The notes under the pieces were generated by a model. That model saw nothing but the letters and a program-made list of their open reading frames with translations. It ran no database searches and was not told where the DNA came from. DNA of 64,000 bases from Myroides sp. WP-1 (lineage in GTDB: Bacteria > Bacteroidota > Bacteroidia > Flavobacteriales > Flavobacteriaceae): positions 248,001 through 312,000 of the forward strand of contig NZ_JACHTC010000001.1 of assembly GCF_014145635.1 (NCBI RefSeq), written 5' to 3'. The translations under genes and the position numbers were made by a program. Within the stretch, counting starts at the first letter, position 1, and each line of letters starts with the position of its first letter. This document shows, piece by piece, positions 37,302 through 47,535 of the stretch.

Positions 37302-38225
37302 ATGAAAGCACTAATTATCCATTGTTTTAATGCCTTTTTTAAAGGATTTGGGCAAATTATGTTACAAGCCAATGCACTTACGGGAATTTTATTTTTAGGT
37401 GCAATCTATTATGATTCAACAGATATGGCACTAGCTGCCTCTTTGAGCAATGTTGTTGCGATTTTAACGGCTAAATTACTTCAATACGATAGAGCGGAAA
37501 TAGAAAGTGGATTATATGGTTTTAATCCGTGTTTAATTGCTATAGCCTTGATGTTTTACTTTCACCCAAGTCTTTGGGTATACTTGCTAATTATCGCTTC
37601 TTCTGTGGGGTCAACCTTACTGATGCATTGGGCAACCAAACGCGAATTACCTGCTTATACCTTTCCTTTCATTATTTTTACTTGGATATCCTTATTCATA
37701 TTGAGTATTCCCGATTTAGCCATTCGTTCTATTCCAGAACATTTTGTTGACATTCAAGAACTCGATGATTTTCTGATTCAAGGACATGCCTTTGGTCAAG
37801 TGCTCTTTCAAGGAAGCTTTGTCGCAGGAGTTGTTTTTTTCTTAGGCGTTTTTATTAGTCGCCCCATACAGGCGTTATATGGATTCGTTGCTGTGATTGT
37901 AAGTGTGTACATTTCCCACAGTAATCATGCTTCTAATGCCTTAATTAACGAGGGTGTTTTTAGCTTTAATGCAGTACTTTGTGGTATCGCAATGGGTGAA
38001 GATAAAGTACGCGCAGGGATGTATGTGTTAATTAGTGTGATTATCTCAACCTATTTTGATATCTTCATGATCCAATTCGGATGGACCACCTTAACCTTTC
38101 CTTTTGTATTCGCCATGTGGGTAATGTATCCCATTAAACGACTAGACAAATGGATTGTTAGTAAAATAGAAGAATTGGGATTAAATAGACTATGGAAGCA
38201 ATTCGTTTCGTCCAATCAGGAATAA
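37302..38225 (+). CDS. Urea transporter (UT family)
   Basis: The 307-residue membrane protein has about ten hydrophobic segments. It carries the UT family features LxGxxxFNPCLIAIAL near 72-85 and its inverted-repeat partner FSFNAVLCGIAMG near 223-235. Such proteins let urea pass down its gradient, supplying cytoplasmic urease. It lies 28 bases after ureD and is part of the same operon, followed by an AraC-type regulator. Confidence 0.93.
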   Translation: MKALIIHCFNAFFKGFGQIMLQANALTGILFLGAIYYDSTDMALAASLSNVVAILTAKLLQYDRAEIESGLYGFNPCLIAIALMFYFHPSLWVYLLIIASSVGSTLLMHWATKRELPAYTFPFIIFTWISLFILSIPDLAIRSIPEHFVDIQELDDFLIQGHAFGQVLFQGSFVAGVVFFLGVFISRPIQALYGFVAVIVSVYISHSNHASNALINEGVFSFNAVLCGIAMGEDKVRAGMYVLISVIISTYFDIFMIQFGWTTLTFPFVFAMWVMYPIKRLDKWIVSKIEELGLNRLWKQFVSSNQE

Positions 38226-38288
38226 ACGACTTTTTTCTATCTAATGGTATCGTTTTTTATAAACTTTGTTTTATTTTTTAGATTCAAC

Positions 38289-39176
38289 ATGTCAAAACCT
38301 TCTATTGAAATCATAAACAACTACCAGTATAAAAAGTTGTTTTTACCTCATTTAGCAGATAGCTATTTAAAAAATGACAGTAAAATACAAGTCTATCGCT
38401 TAGAAGATTATTTACGAGGTATACTAATGCCTGTTATTCCGTATCGTACTACGTTCAATTTTTTAATTTTATTGACGCAAGGCGATATGACGCAGTATTT
38501 AGATAGTGGTGCTTATACGTTGGCAAAGAATGAAATTATCAATGTAAAGAATGGCAATATTACAGCAACCTTATCCATTTCAGATGACATTCAAGGTTAT
38601 TTTGTTGTTTATGAAAATGAAGTTATTACTGATATCTCTCTAGGGGCTACTGATTTAAAGTTTTTTACGATGAATCCCTACGTTAAATTAAACGATACCA
38701 ATGCCAATTGGGTGAGCCGAACTTTAGATTTATTGGAGGAAGAAAGCTTGAGTGAACAACGCGACATTGAGATCTGTATCGCGTTGTTAGAAACAGTTCT
38801 CATGAAAGTTATTCGCGTCGATATGGAGAAGAAAACCCCTATGAGCAGACAATTGGATATCGCTTTTCGCTTTCGAGAGTTCGTGCAGAAATTTCATATC
38901 GATCACAAAAATGTACTGTTCTACGCGAATTTGCTCCATATTTCTGAGAATTACCTCAATAAATGCGTCAAAGAAGCGACCAATAAACCACCCAAGCAAT
39001 GGATCAATGAAATAAGTATTTTACACAGCCAAATTTTATTGCAAGATAAAGCAAGAGACATTGCCGGTATTGCCTTTGAATTGAAATATAATTCACCTTC
39101 GTATTTTACGCGTTTGTTTAAGAAAACCACAGGATATTCACCTAGTGATTATCGTCGACATAAATTTAATTTATAG
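38289..39176 (+). CDS. AraC family regulator at the end of the urease operon
   Basis: The protein has 295 residues from the ATG at 38289; an upstream in-frame start at 38244 would add 15 hydrophobic residues and is less likely. The N-terminal half is a sensing domain, and residues about 195-290 form the AraC double helix-turn-helix (FELKYNSPSYFTRLFKKTTGYSPSDYRR). By position it may sense urea or nickel and act on the shared box, similar in role to Proteus UreR. That is inference. Confidence 0.88.
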   Translation: MSKPSIEIINNYQYKKLFLPHLADSYLKNDSKIQVYRLEDYLRGILMPVIPYRTTFNFLILLTQGDMTQYLDSGAYTLAKNEIINVKNGNITATLSISDDIQGYFVVYENEVITDISLGATDLKFFTMNPYVKLNDTNANWVSRTLDLLEEESLSEQRDIEICIALLETVLMKVIRVDMEKKTPMSRQLDIAFRFREFVQKFHIDHKNVLFYANLLHISENYLNKCVKEATNKPPKQWINEISILHSQILLQDKARDIAGIAFELKYNSPSYFTRLFKKTTGYSPSDYRRHKFNL

Positions 39177-39571
39177 CGCAGATCACCTGAATATTTTTTC
39201 TATTTCTTGCATCATACTCTTTCATAGAATCCTATTTGTTTTAACAACACTTGAATGTAAAGATAATCGAGTCTTGGAGCATGAGCTCTGTTAATATGAA
39301 CATCATACCAGATGTCAAAAGGAAATAAAAAAATAGAGGTATAGTTGAAAATGAAAGTAAAATAGAAACTATATTTGTAGGAGATGATTAGATTGAGGAA
39401 GTAAATTACGAAATTGTTCAACGAACGGAACCAACTTTAATTCTTCAGTGCAAAGTGGCTTGGTATGACCGTTGATCTTAGAGAAGCCTTTACTGAAGAT
39501 TGCCTGTAACAAAAAGTAATTCAATTCGATATAATCCTAAAAATCGAGTTTTAATTTAGTATATAATCGCT
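39177..39571. other. Intergenic region after the urease locus
   Basis: About 395 bases with no intact gene. It contains the decayed fragment listed at 39248-39475. A TATATTTG at 39370-39377 may be a promoter element for the DUF1801 gene, or may be chance. No terminator hairpin for the urease operon was recognised. Confidence 0.4.
39248..39475 (+). pseudogene. Decayed gene fragment of unknown family
   Basis: One + strand frame stays protein-like over about 75 codons but is broken by stops at 39326-39328 and 39389-39391 and lacks a start codon. Its last part encodes EEVNYEIVQRTEPTLILQ and ends at a TGA. The continuity of frame on both sides of the stops suggests a dead gene, not random sequence. 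No family was recognised. Confidence 0.4.
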
Positions 39572-40027
39572 ATGAAAGCAGTAGGAAGTACAGTAGAGGA
39601 AATTTTATCTCAGATACCTGCAGAACGTGCAGAGGCTTTTAATAAACTTCATCAAACCATTGTAGACAATTTACCCGAAGGGTTTGAAGCATCTATTAGT
39701 TATGGAGGTTTAGGGTATGTAATTCCACATCGTTTATATCCTGCAGGGTATCACTGTAAACCAGCTGAACCACTGCCTTTTGCAGGACTGGCGTCTCAAA
39801 AAAATTCCATCAATTTTTACCACATGGGGATCTATTCTGATCCAGAACTGTTGAATTGGTTTGTGACTGAATATCCCAAACACAGCAAACAGAAACTAGA
39901 TATGGGTAAAAGTTGTATTCGCTTTAAAAAATTAGAAGAAATACCGTATGATTTAATCGGAGCACTGATGCAAAAAATGAGTGCACAACAATGGATTGAT
40001 CGTTATGAAAGTATTTTAAAAAAATAG
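39572..40027 (+). CDS. DUF1801 family protein
   Basis: The 151-residue protein fits DUF1801 (PF08818): N-terminal TVEEILSQIPAERAEAFNKL, the SYGGLGYVIPH strand, FAGLASQKNSINFYHMGI, and the KSCIRFKKLEEIPYDLI end. The function of this small, cytoplasmic YdhG-like fold family is not established. It is a single-gene unit with its own terminator. Confidence 0.88.
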   Translation: MKAVGSTVEEILSQIPAERAEAFNKLHQTIVDNLPEGFEASISYGGLGYVIPHRLYPAGYHCKPAEPLPFAGLASQKNSINFYHMGIYSDPELLNWFVTEYPKHSKQKLDMGKSCIRFKKLEEIPYDLIGALMQKMSAQQWIDRYESILKK

Positions 40028-40047
40028 AGTAGTTGTATCTACAGACA

Positions 40048-40078
40048 AAAAAAGAGCCTTTAAAAGGCTCTTTTTTAT
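40048..40078 (+). terminator. Terminator of the DUF1801 gene
   Basis: The stem GAGCCTTT/AAAGGCTC is flanked by A on the left and T on the right. It lies about 25 bases after the stop codon and could also act on leftward transcription. Confidence 0.85.
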
Positions 40079-40162
40079 CTCGCTTTGTGTCATTCCTCTA
40101 AGATTGCAGAAGGGCTGTCTATTTAATCTACAGCGTTATACATCTACTTGCATCAAAGGAGC

Positions 40163-42103
40163 TTAACCCAGAATTTTCTTAAACCAATCTTTAGCCTTTT
40201 CATATTGTTCAACAAAGAACGAATCATGTTCTGCTTTGTTTTTTTCTACCACAGGGAGGATGTGTTCGTAATAAGTACCTTGTAAAAATTTACGCAGTAA
40301 TCCTTCTCCTACAATAGGTTGATCATCATTTAGAGCATGTGCTGCTTTGAGCAGATGTCTAATATCATATTGAAGCGGAAAAATATCAGGTACTTGTTTA
40401 TTTAGATTCAGCAATTGATATACGGCTTGTCTACCTGTTCGAACTGAGCTTTCCATGGTAAAAACAACGTCGTTATGGGTCTCCACAAATTGACCGACAA
40501 GACCTAAATTCAAACAACCTTGAGGCACAACTTGAGGGCGATCTCCTTGAGCACGAGGCATAAACATAGATGTTATGTAAGGCATATAAGCTGTTCGAAC
40601 AATTGTATTTTCAACTACTTGATCGAGGTGGTCAAGGATACCTAAATGATAACATAATTCAGCCAAAATCTCATTTCCTGTACAGGCAGGCATTGTTTTC
40701 TTAACATAATTTCCTTCTTTATCCATAAACAAAGCATAGACCCACAAAACAAGGATATCATCGGGTTGCGTAGGGAAGTGCGGTTGACGATTACAAGTAA
40801 AACTCATCAACCACTTAGAGTCTGTAATTGTTATAATTCCGCCAGTAACCGTTTTTCCAGAATACGGATCATTAATACTAAGCTCTTTTAATTTGTCAAT
40901 TAATGGTGAGGGCTTACAAGTTAAGGTAGCAGATTCCCATGAAGATTTGTCAATAGTAGAACAGAATTTCTCTGGATGTCCAAAAATTGGTGATTTGGCA
41001 GCCAAATTTTTCCACAAGGTCCATCCTGGGCTTTTTCCGCTTGCAGTAACATCTACCTTTTGAATAGGAACCGTATTATTGGTTCCATAAGCTGTATCTT
41101 CAGTCATAGATCCTGTTGTAATGACCACAAAATCCTGTTCATTCATTGGAATTCTCGTTTCTTTTCCATTTTGTTGAACCAGTAAACCTTTGACTATTTT
41201 CCCTTCCGTTGTACTGTGTAATTCAACATCTTGCACTAATGTATCTAATTGAATCTGTACACCTAATTCAACCAAATGCTTGCGAAGAGGAGTAACAAAA
41301 GTATCATATTGGTTGTATCGTGGGAAAACTAGAGCAGATAAATCTTTTAGTCCATCAATGGCATGCAAGAAACGATGCATGTATAGTTTAAACTCCAACA
41401 AACTATGCCAATTTTCAAAGGCAAACATCGTTCTCCATAGTGTCCAGAAGTTGCTTTCTAAAAAGGAAGGATTAAAGTATTGTTCAATGGTAATATCATC
41501 TAATTCTTCTTTCTTTTTTAACAAGAGTTTGATCAAGGCCATTTGGTCTTTTTTAGAAAGCCCAAACTTGCTAAAATCCTGAACTTCGCCGAGTTGATGA
41601 ATAAATCGAGCTTTAGAATAGTTAGGATCATTATCGTTAATTAAACGGTATTCATCGAGTACGCTGTAAGGTTTTGGAAGTTCTAAGGCTGGTATATCTT
41701 GAAAAATATCCCATAAATTTTCATACGTCATATCCATTTCTCGTCCTCCGCGAATGATGTATCCCTCTTGGGCATTACCAGCTCCATCTAAAGACCCTCC
41801 ATCAATGGATAATTGCTCTAGGAAGGTAATATTTGAGGCGGGAATACGACCATCGCGAATAAAGTAATACGCTGCGGACATACCAGCAATTCCGCTTCCT
41901 ACGATATATACCTTACTTTGACTAAAATCTTTTCTTGGAAGACCAATATTGCGTTGGTAATTGCCTGGCTCATCTGCAAAAGGCATTGACCGTTGAGGCG
42001 TGTTAATTGGAGGTTCCGTATTGCCATTAGGAGCGTGATTCACTTGCCCATAAGCAGAGGATGACTCTAATACTTTATCAAATTTTCGAGTATCTACTTT
42101 CAT
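40163..42103 (-). CDS. ohyA: Oleate hydratase
   Basis: The 646-residue FAD enzyme adds water to the cis-9 double bond of oleate to give 10-hydroxystearate. The FAD-binding glycines are in VGSGIAG (68-74). The catalytic residues of the well-studied Elizabethkingia enzyme are found at the same numbers: E122 in [12 protein letters not shown] and Y241 in FKLYMHRFL. Length equals that enzyme. It is a single gene, probably membrane-associated, and serves fatty acid detoxification or lipid turnover. Confidence 0.95.
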   Translation of the reverse strand: MKVDTRKFDKVLESSSAYGQVNHAPNGNTEPPINTPQRSMPFADEPGNYQRNIGLPRKDFSQSKVYIVGSGIAGMSAAYYFIRDGRIPASNITFLEQLSIDGGSLDGAGNAQEGYIIRGGREMDMTYENLWDIFQDIPALELPKPYSVLDEYRLINDNDPNYSKARFIHQLGEVQDFSKFGLSKKDQMALIKLLLKKKEELDDITIEQYFNPSFLESNFWTLWRTMFAFENWHSLLEFKLYMHRFLHAIDGLKDLSALVFPRYNQYDTFVTPLRKHLVELGVQIQLDTLVQDVELHSTTEGKIVKGLLVQQNGKETRIPMNEQDFVVITTGSMTEDTAYGTNNTVPIQKVDVTASGKSPGWTLWKNLAAKSPIFGHPEKFCSTIDKSSWESATLTCKPSPLIDKLKELSINDPYSGKTVTGGIITITDSKWLMSFTCNRQPHFPTQPDDILVLWVYALFMDKEGNYVKKTMPACTGNEILAELCYHLGILDHLDQVVENTIVRTAYMPYITSMFMPRAQGDRPQVVPQGCLNLGLVGQFVETHNDVVFTMESSVRTGRQAVYQLLNLNKQVPDIFPLQYDIRHLLKAAHALNDDQPIVGEGLLRKFLQGTYYEHILPVVEKNKAEHDSFFVEQYEKAKDWFKKILG

Positions 42104-42235
42104 TTTTTTTGGTTTTATTAATAGTATTTATCTTTAAAATTACATAAAAAACTCTCATTTTAGGTGTTAATAAATCAATAAATTACAATTAATTTAAAAA
42201 CACAGTCGCAGTAAAAAGAGAATACTATTTAAAAT

Positions 42236-42273
42236 AAAAAGAGCGTTTTTAGTTATAAAAACGCTCTTTTTTT
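42236..42273 (-). terminator. Terminator between the small gene and ohyA
   Basis: A stem AAAAAGAGCGTTTTT/AAAAACGCTCTTTTT with a six-base loop has A and T runs on both sides. It lies just after the small minus-strand gene. Confidence 0.85.
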
Positions 42274-42285
42274 CAACTTTACTTT

Positions 42286-42510
42286 TTATAAATTTGTGGT
42301 AGTAGGTATAAAATCGATAACTCTTACATAATCTGGAAATTGATTGAATACACATAAGTATTCTTGAATCAGTCTGATCATTTGATCGTAAGTCATCGTA
42401 TAGGTAAAATAACCACAAATTTCAAGAGAGTATATACCGTGTACTTTTTGATAAATACTAACTTTTATGGGACAATCTGGTTCAAAATTAGTGAGATAAA
42501 CACATAACAT
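42286..42510 (-). CDS. Small hypothetical protein
   Basis: The 74-residue protein is not recognised. It has four cysteines, several tyrosines and one helix (MTYDQMIRLIQEYLCVF, about 39-55). Support for a real gene is positional: it ends 12 bases before a strong terminator and begins 55 bases after the TPR-HTH gene on the same strand. An overlapping frame (42194-42418) reads through the terminator and is rejected. Confidence 0.5.
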   Translation of the reverse strand: MLCVYLTNFEPDCPIKVSIYQKVHGIYSLEICGYFTYTMTYDQMIRLIQEYLCVFNQFPDYVRVIDFIPTTTNL

Positions 42511-42565
42511 GGGTTAACTACAATATTTATAAATTTTAGTAAAAACAAAAAATATAAAAAACAAA

Positions 42566-44407
42566 CTACCCTAATTGTTTTAAGAATCCAACTAAATCCG
42601 TTTGTGCATCTAATCCAAATTTTTGTTTTAAACGATACTTTGTCATTCGAACACTTTTAGCTTCAACATGCAATAGCGTGGCAATTTCTTTTGTCTCTAA
42701 ATCAAGATAGAAATAAGCACAGTATTTCTGGTCTAAAGGTGTCAGTTTTTGTTGGGCATGAGCCGTGATATTTTTCAAAAACTGAGGGTGAACTTGCTCA
42801 ATTCTAGCTTGTGTTTTTTCAAAACTCGTGGCTGTGATTTGCTCTTCGCGTAGTATTTGTTTGATATCTATATCTTGTGTACGATTTAAATTTTCTTTTA
42901 CTTGTTTCAATACTTCGCTTTTATGTTGTAATTGCAGTTGACTAGCTAACATTACAGTTTCTAGCTGCTGTTGTTTTACTTCTAATAAATCTTGTTCTGC
43001 TTTTAATCGAGCTTGTTCCTCTTCTTGATACTTAACTTTAAGGTTTGCTTGATTATTTTCTGCTTCTAGTTGTTTTTCGCGAGCTAAGGAATACCGCAGA
43101 TTATAGTGATACGAACGAAACATAAAAAATCCTCCTATGATACCTAAAGTGATTATACCCAATAAAAGCAATTTCTGTTTCTGTTTACTTTCTACGGTTT
43201 CTTGTAACATCTGTATTTCTTGCTCTTTCTTTTTTAATTCGAATTGAGCTTCTAAGCGATTTACTGTGGCGGCTGTTTCTTCGTTAAACAACAGGTTGCT
43301 ATAGGAAGTAGCTTCTTGCTGGTAGGTTAACGCACGTTGATAGTCGCCTTTTTTAACTTGAAGGCTAACGAGTGAATTGATGATATTAATCAGGGTGTGA
43401 TAGTAGGGCTTTTTCTTTTGAACGAGTAAGAGATAAGCCTTGGTAAGATAAGCTTCGGCTGTAGCTAAATCGTTGTCTTTCATGCTCAATTCACTGAGTA
43501 TTCCATAACAACTAGCCAATGCCACATCATTGGTATTAGGGACGATGCGAATAGCTTCGTTTACATGTTCAATAATTGCTTGCTTAATCATTGGCTCTGT
43601 TGCATCATAATACTTGAGATAGTAACTAGCTTTGTTGTTGAGAATATATGCATAAGTATTAGCAACAACCTCTCCAGGATAAGCTTGATATAATTCAAGG
43701 GCTTGATCTAATGCTTGCATCATCTGATCTCTTTTACTTTTATCTCCTGTTTTTTAATATTGAAAAGAATAAACGACGGCCAGTGCACTATATGCATTAG
43801 CGACGATGTTCTTATTCTTTGCTTTTATAGCGTATTCTAAACTTTTATTCGCATAATTCAATGCTTGGGCTTCATCATTCCATTCTGTATATACCCCATA
43901 AAGTAAATAGTAAATTCGAGCCATTAAATCCGCTTCACTTTCTTGGCCATCAAGCTGATTTAGGGCTTTATGTAGCCATTGAATGGTCGCTTTATTGTCA
44001 AACAATATCGTATGTAACACTGCTTTTGCATAATAGGCATACGCCAATCCTATTGGATCTTTCTGTGTTTCGGCTGCTTCTAAAGCTTGATTGCTATACA
44101 ATTGCGCCTGATCAAAATCTTCAATATTAGCATAAATATTGGCGAGTATCCAATTGGCTTTTACAACATCAATACTATGAGGATTTTGAGCTAAGACTAA
44201 CGTTAAACAATCTTGGGCTAAGGTTATTGCCTCTTGATATTGTTCATTGATGCGATAGCGGTCAGATAATCGCAAGCCAATTGCCATTTGTTCACTAGGT
44301 TGTTTAGCTACCTGTAAACGTTGTTTCAGACTATCTTCATAGTTTGGCTGTGCGACTAGGGAAAACCCATAAAAAGCGAATAGAATAAAGTATATATATC
44401 GTTTCAT
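42566..44407 (-). pseudogene. TPR-HTH (LuxR-type) regulator split by one in-frame stop
   Basis: The frame runs from the ATG at 44407 to 42566 and is continuous except for a TAA at 43754-43756. The first part (217 residues) has a signal peptide ending LVAQ and tetratricopeptide repeats. The second part continues the repeats, then has a transmembrane helix (LLLLGIITLGIIGGFFMF), a coiled coil and a C-terminal GerE-like helix-turn-helix (ATLLHVEAKSVRMTKYRLKQK). Flavobacteria have many such membrane-anchored regulators of about 600 residues. An internal ATG-ATG at 43723 could allow expression of the second part alone. Sequencing error or strain mutation are alternatives. Confidence 0.75.
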
Positions 44408-44625
44408 TGCTACAAATGTATAAAAGCTGTCGTTGTTTTTATATGAATAGTTCTCATTTATGCATATGCTTTTTTATTTCAATACCTTGATTTATAAGCT
44501 ATGACAAAAAGTTGTAGTCGTTTTGTAGTCATGTAAAAATTTCTTGTAGTTCTTATGTAGTAGATAATTTCTTTTTCAAGAGTAAAGGATAACTCACCTT
44601 TGCTTTGAATTAAAACCATAGCATT

Positions 44626-44955
44626 ATGAATACTAAAACATTATCAATCGTTTCTTACCTTACTATCATTGGATGGTTAATTGCTTATTTTGGTGGTAAA
44701 GAAAATGCAGATGACTTATTAAAGTATCACCTGAAACAATCCTTAGGTTTATTTTTGGTGGGGCTAATCTTTAGCGTTGTCTTAGGTATTTTAATCTTTG
44801 TTCTGCCTAGTTCAATAGGGATACTATTGAGCTATATTAACTATATCTTTTGGATATTAGCAATTTTCGGAATAATCAATGCCGCTAATAGTGCTAAGAA
44901 ATCAGTACCCTTAGTAGGGAAATTTTTTGAAGATAAATTCAATTTTATTGATTAA
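44626..44955 (+). CDS. DUF4870 family small membrane protein
   Basis: The 109-residue protein has three hydrophobic helices and the DUF4870 pattern: an early AYFGGKENADDLLKYHLKQSLGLF (split here as the typical lead-in to helix two) and a late IFGIINAANSAKK segment. Function is unknown. It starts a run of four + strand genes for small membrane proteins and a lipoprotein with gaps of a few to 24 bases, so they look like one operon. Confidence 0.85.
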   Translation: MNTKTLSIVSYLTIIGWLIAYFGGKENADDLLKYHLKQSLGLFLVGLIFSVVLGILIFVLPSSIGILLSYINYIFWILAIFGIINAANSAKKSVPLVGKFFEDKFNFID

Positions 44956-44979
44956 CTAAGATTTCTAAATTCCTATTGA

Positions 44980-45459
44980 ATGCAAATGAAAGACTTTAAG
45001 TACTTGCTAAAAGAGGAGAACAGTTATGCTATAAAAAAGAGAATTTCTGTTCTTCATCTTATTTTGTTCGCTTGGATTGGTATTGGACTCGCTTTGATCA
45101 TCTATAGCAATTATCTTAAAACGGGACTAATTCTAACTTTTTTAGCAACTTTGTTGCTTGTTTTAGGGCGATTAAACCCTGCTAAAACGAAGCTTTTCCC
45201 CGAAACAAAGAGCCTGTCTGTTTCTACAGGTATAAGAGGAAAAAAACCTGTATTATATTCTTTTTCTTCGTGTAGATATATTGACTTACAAGTTATTAAG
45301 CTCTTTTTCGGTCTTCCAATTCACGCTACACTGTTTATGCATTGCGGCAAAGATGGAAATAGTGTACAGTACGAAATTGCTGCTTCTCTAAGTCCTAAAA
45401 AAATGAAAGCATTGAAAAGGGAATTAGAAGAGATTATTTATGCATCTACCTCCAATTAA
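44980..45459 (+). CDS. Two-helix membrane protein, PH-like
   Basis: The 159-residue protein has two adjacent N-terminal transmembrane helices (about 25-60) followed by a soluble beta-rich domain and a C-terminal helix. This is the layout of bacterial PH-like or DUF304-type membrane proteins. The third gene downstream (46049) has the same layout and may be a distant paralogue. No function is assigned. A second ATG two codons in is an alternative start. Confidence 0.65.
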   Translation: MQMKDFKYLLKEENSYAIKKRISVLHLILFAWIGIGLALIIYSNYLKTGLILTFLATLLLVLGRLNPAKTKLFPETKSLSVSTGIRGKKPVLYSFSSCRYIDLQVIKLFFGLPIHATLFMHCGKDGNSVQYEIAASLSPKKMKALKRELEEIIYASTSN

Positions 45460-45471
45460 ATCCATCAATGA

Positions 45472-46047
45472 ATGAAAAACAATTGTTTAATTTTTATCTT
45501 ATTCGGTTTATTGTTCTCTATCATGTCTTGTGACTTAGGGAAAAAAAGCTATGCTGAAGAAGTTTTTGAAAAAGTAAAACTCAATAGCAATAAGATTCCC
45601 GATGGCTTTAAAATTCATTTCAAAGAAATACAAGCTCAGCTCAAAGCAGGGAGTTTGGTTCTAATTACTCCAGAAAATGAAGTGAAAAAAGTCAATGCAA
45701 CAGAATATGTCAAAGGGCGTTATGTACCGATGTTTGATCAAGATATTGAAGCCATTAGAAATATCGAACCCAATGAAGAAACGCTGCTCATTTTAAAAGC
45801 AGCTTTAGATTTATTTTATTATGCTGATACTATTTACAAATTTGATTTTCCTCACATTGCTCGCATGATAGACGAGGGGAGACCCCAAGAAGAAATTGAC
45901 AGGGCTATTGCGGATCTTGAAGCAAACAAAAATGAAATAGTAAAGGAGAAATATAACCGCGTTCACGATCTGATTATGCCTTATGCCGATAAACACGATG
46001 TAAAGTACAAGTTAATTGAAATGCCCAAACCCATTCGCTATAATTAA
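45472..46047 (+). CDS. Hypothetical lipoprotein
   Basis: The 191-residue protein has lipobox IMSC (Cys20), so it is predicted to be lipid-anchored. The mature part is mainly helical with an acidic middle (DEGRPQEEIDRAIADLEANK). No family is recognised. It lies between two membrane-protein genes, 12 bases after one and 1 base before the other. Confidence 0.7.
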   Translation: MKNNCLIFILFGLLFSIMSCDLGKKSYAEEVFEKVKLNSNKIPDGFKIHFKEIQAQLKAGSLVLITPENEVKKVNATEYVKGRYVPMFDQDIEAIRNIEPNEETLLILKAALDLFYYADTIYKFDFPHIARMIDEGRPQEEIDRAIADLEANKNEIVKEKYNRVHDLIMPYADKHDVKYKLIEMPKPIRYN

Positions 46048-46048
46048 G

Positions 46049-46498
46049 ATGAAATACTTTGTACAACAGGGAGATTGCTATGTAATGAAACCGCAATACA
46101 ACTTAGCTATACTTGTTTTTTCGGGACTTTTAGGTTTTGCTTACGCAAGTTATCTCGTTGAATTTACGTTACTTGCCATTTCAATTCTTATAGTAGCGGT
46201 ATTAACGCTGTGGTCGTTTATATCAAAAAAGATATACGTGGATATCAAGCGTAAATATATTTATGCAAAAATAGGATTTATACATCCAACTGCGCAAATT
46301 CCCTTAGATAAGATAGTACATTTTGAATTTCATATATTATCTCAAAACCTAATTCGAACAAATGCAGAATTGGTCTTGCGGTATAGTATTCCAGGAGGAG
46401 AAAAAACGGTCTTAATTGCCCAAGGCTTTACCAAGTCAACTATGGAGTCTATACTCAATGAATTACAAGAAATCATAGCGCTTACAAAAATACAGTAG
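46049..46498 (+). CDS. Two-helix membrane protein, PH-like
   Basis: The protein has 149 residues from the ATG at 46049; an in-frame TTG at 46016 lies within the upstream gene and is rejected. Two transmembrane helices (about 20-62) precede a soluble beta-rich part with a typical PH-like strand pattern and a C-terminal helix. The layout resembles the protein at 44980. Function is unknown. Confidence 0.65.
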   Translation: MKYFVQQGDCYVMKPQYNLAILVFSGLLGFAYASYLVEFTLLAISILIVAVLTLWSFISKKIYVDIKRKYIYAKIGFIHPTAQIPLDKIVHFEFHILSQNLIRTNAELVLRYSIPGGEKTVLIAQGFTKSTMESILNELQEIIALTKIQ

Positions 46499-46590
46499 AT
46501 CCCCACAATATTGCTTATGGGCAATACAAAAGCTTATCCATTTTGGATGAGCTTTTTATTTATGGTTGCGATAGCTATTGCTATAGTTCT

Positions 46591-46998
46591 TTAAACCATG
46601 AGGATTAGCTGAATAAAACCTGATACGCCTGCACCTAAAATCAAAGTCCAAGAAATCCAGTCTTTAAACTCGTTGAGTTTGTGTTTTAAAAACAAGAGAT
46701 GTAGCCCAATGTGCACAAGCGTAAAAATACTAAAGCCCATGATAAACGGTTGTGGATCCTCACTGTGATTCAAATACCATAATACTAAAACAAACAAGGG
46801 TAAATGAGCAAAAAGGAAGATCATATAGCCCACCTTATCACCTAAAGAAGCAAGTCCAGGAAAGATTCTCCATTCTTTACATCGAACGGCATCAATTTCG
46901 TGCATAATCATAAACGAAAGACTAAAGTAGAAAAAAAGACTATCCATCATAATGTAAATTAACGTGCTTAATAAGGAAGCAAATATAACGGTTTTCAA
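46591..46998 (-). CDS. DUF6713-like membrane protein
   Basis: The 135-residue protein has about four transmembrane helices. The conserved segment MHEIDAVRCKEWRIFPGLASL (split across helix one and the first loop, residues about 32-52) is characteristic of a family of small membrane proteins annotated DUF6713. Function is unknown. It is a single gene converging with the membrane-protein operon. Confidence 0.7.
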   Translation of the reverse strand: MKTVIFASLLSTLIYIMMDSLFFYFSLSFMIMHEIDAVRCKEWRIFPGLASLGDKVGYMIFLFAHLPLFVLVLWYLNHSEDPQPFIMGFSIFTLVHIGLHLLFLKHKLNEFKDWISWTLILGAGVSGFIQLILMV

Positions 46999-47067
46999 TC
47001 TCTTCCCTTAAGAGATAACAAAAAATAGGAGGGGAAGATTACCGATCTCGAATAGACTTAATTCAAA

Positions 47068-47097
47068 AAAAAAGCAGAATAATTATTCTGCTTTTAG
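47068..47097 (-). terminator. Terminator overlapping the end of the META-domain gene
   Basis: AAAAGCAGAATAA/TTATTCTGCTTTT forms a perfect stem whose first arm includes the stop codon of the gene at 47083. On the minus strand a long T-run follows. Confidence 0.85.
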
Positions 47098-47535
47098 TTT
47101 TGCAATGATTTCTTGGTTTTGGTCCTCTAACAGTAGGATATCTTTTTCAATTTTAAAACTCTTTGTTTTCGCTAGTATTTCGACAAAATTTTGTTCAATT
47201 TCTAGATTTGGACAAGCCATTTGCGTTGAGGCAATTTGTTGAATGGTTAATGCATTATTATCCATTAGGTAGTTTGAATTAAAGTTATTACACCCTAAAT
47301 TACCTGTAAGATTATTTTCTTTAGTAAACGATAATTTAGGAATAGCAGGGAAGTTCTTGTCTAACTCAACAGCTTGACCTTGTAACTCCTTTAAAATCCA
47401 AACAGAGGAAGTAAGATCTTTTGAGGATAATTCAGTTTCTGTTTGCTCTTGTTTTTGTTGTGCGACATTCTCTTTTTTGCTACTACACGATACCGCGATA
47501 ATAGAAAAAGCCATAATTAAAGTGATTTTCTTCAT
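47083..47535 (-). CDS. META-domain lipoprotein (HslJ-like)
   Basis: The protein has 150 residues from the ATG at 47535; an upstream TTG would add ten mostly basic residues. It has lipobox AVSC (Cys17) and a META domain (about 40-145) with the usual start VWILKELQGQAVEL, GNLGCNNFNSNY and ASTQMACPNLEIEQNF. Such proteins are linked to heat or antibiotic stress in Enterobacteria (HslJ), but the exact function is unknown. It is monocistronic. Confidence 0.88.
   Translation of the reverse strand: MKKITLIMAFSIIAVSCSSKKENVAQQKQEQTETELSSKDLTSSVWILKELQGQAVELDKNFPAIPKLSFTKENNLTGNLGCNNFNSNYLMDNNALTIQQIASTQMACPNLEIEQNFVEILAKTKSFKIEKDILLLEDQNQEIIAKLKAE

Noticed and set aside
42194..42418. Alternative minus-strand small gene
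   Set aside because: It reads through a strong terminator and overlaps the better-placed frame at 42286-42510.
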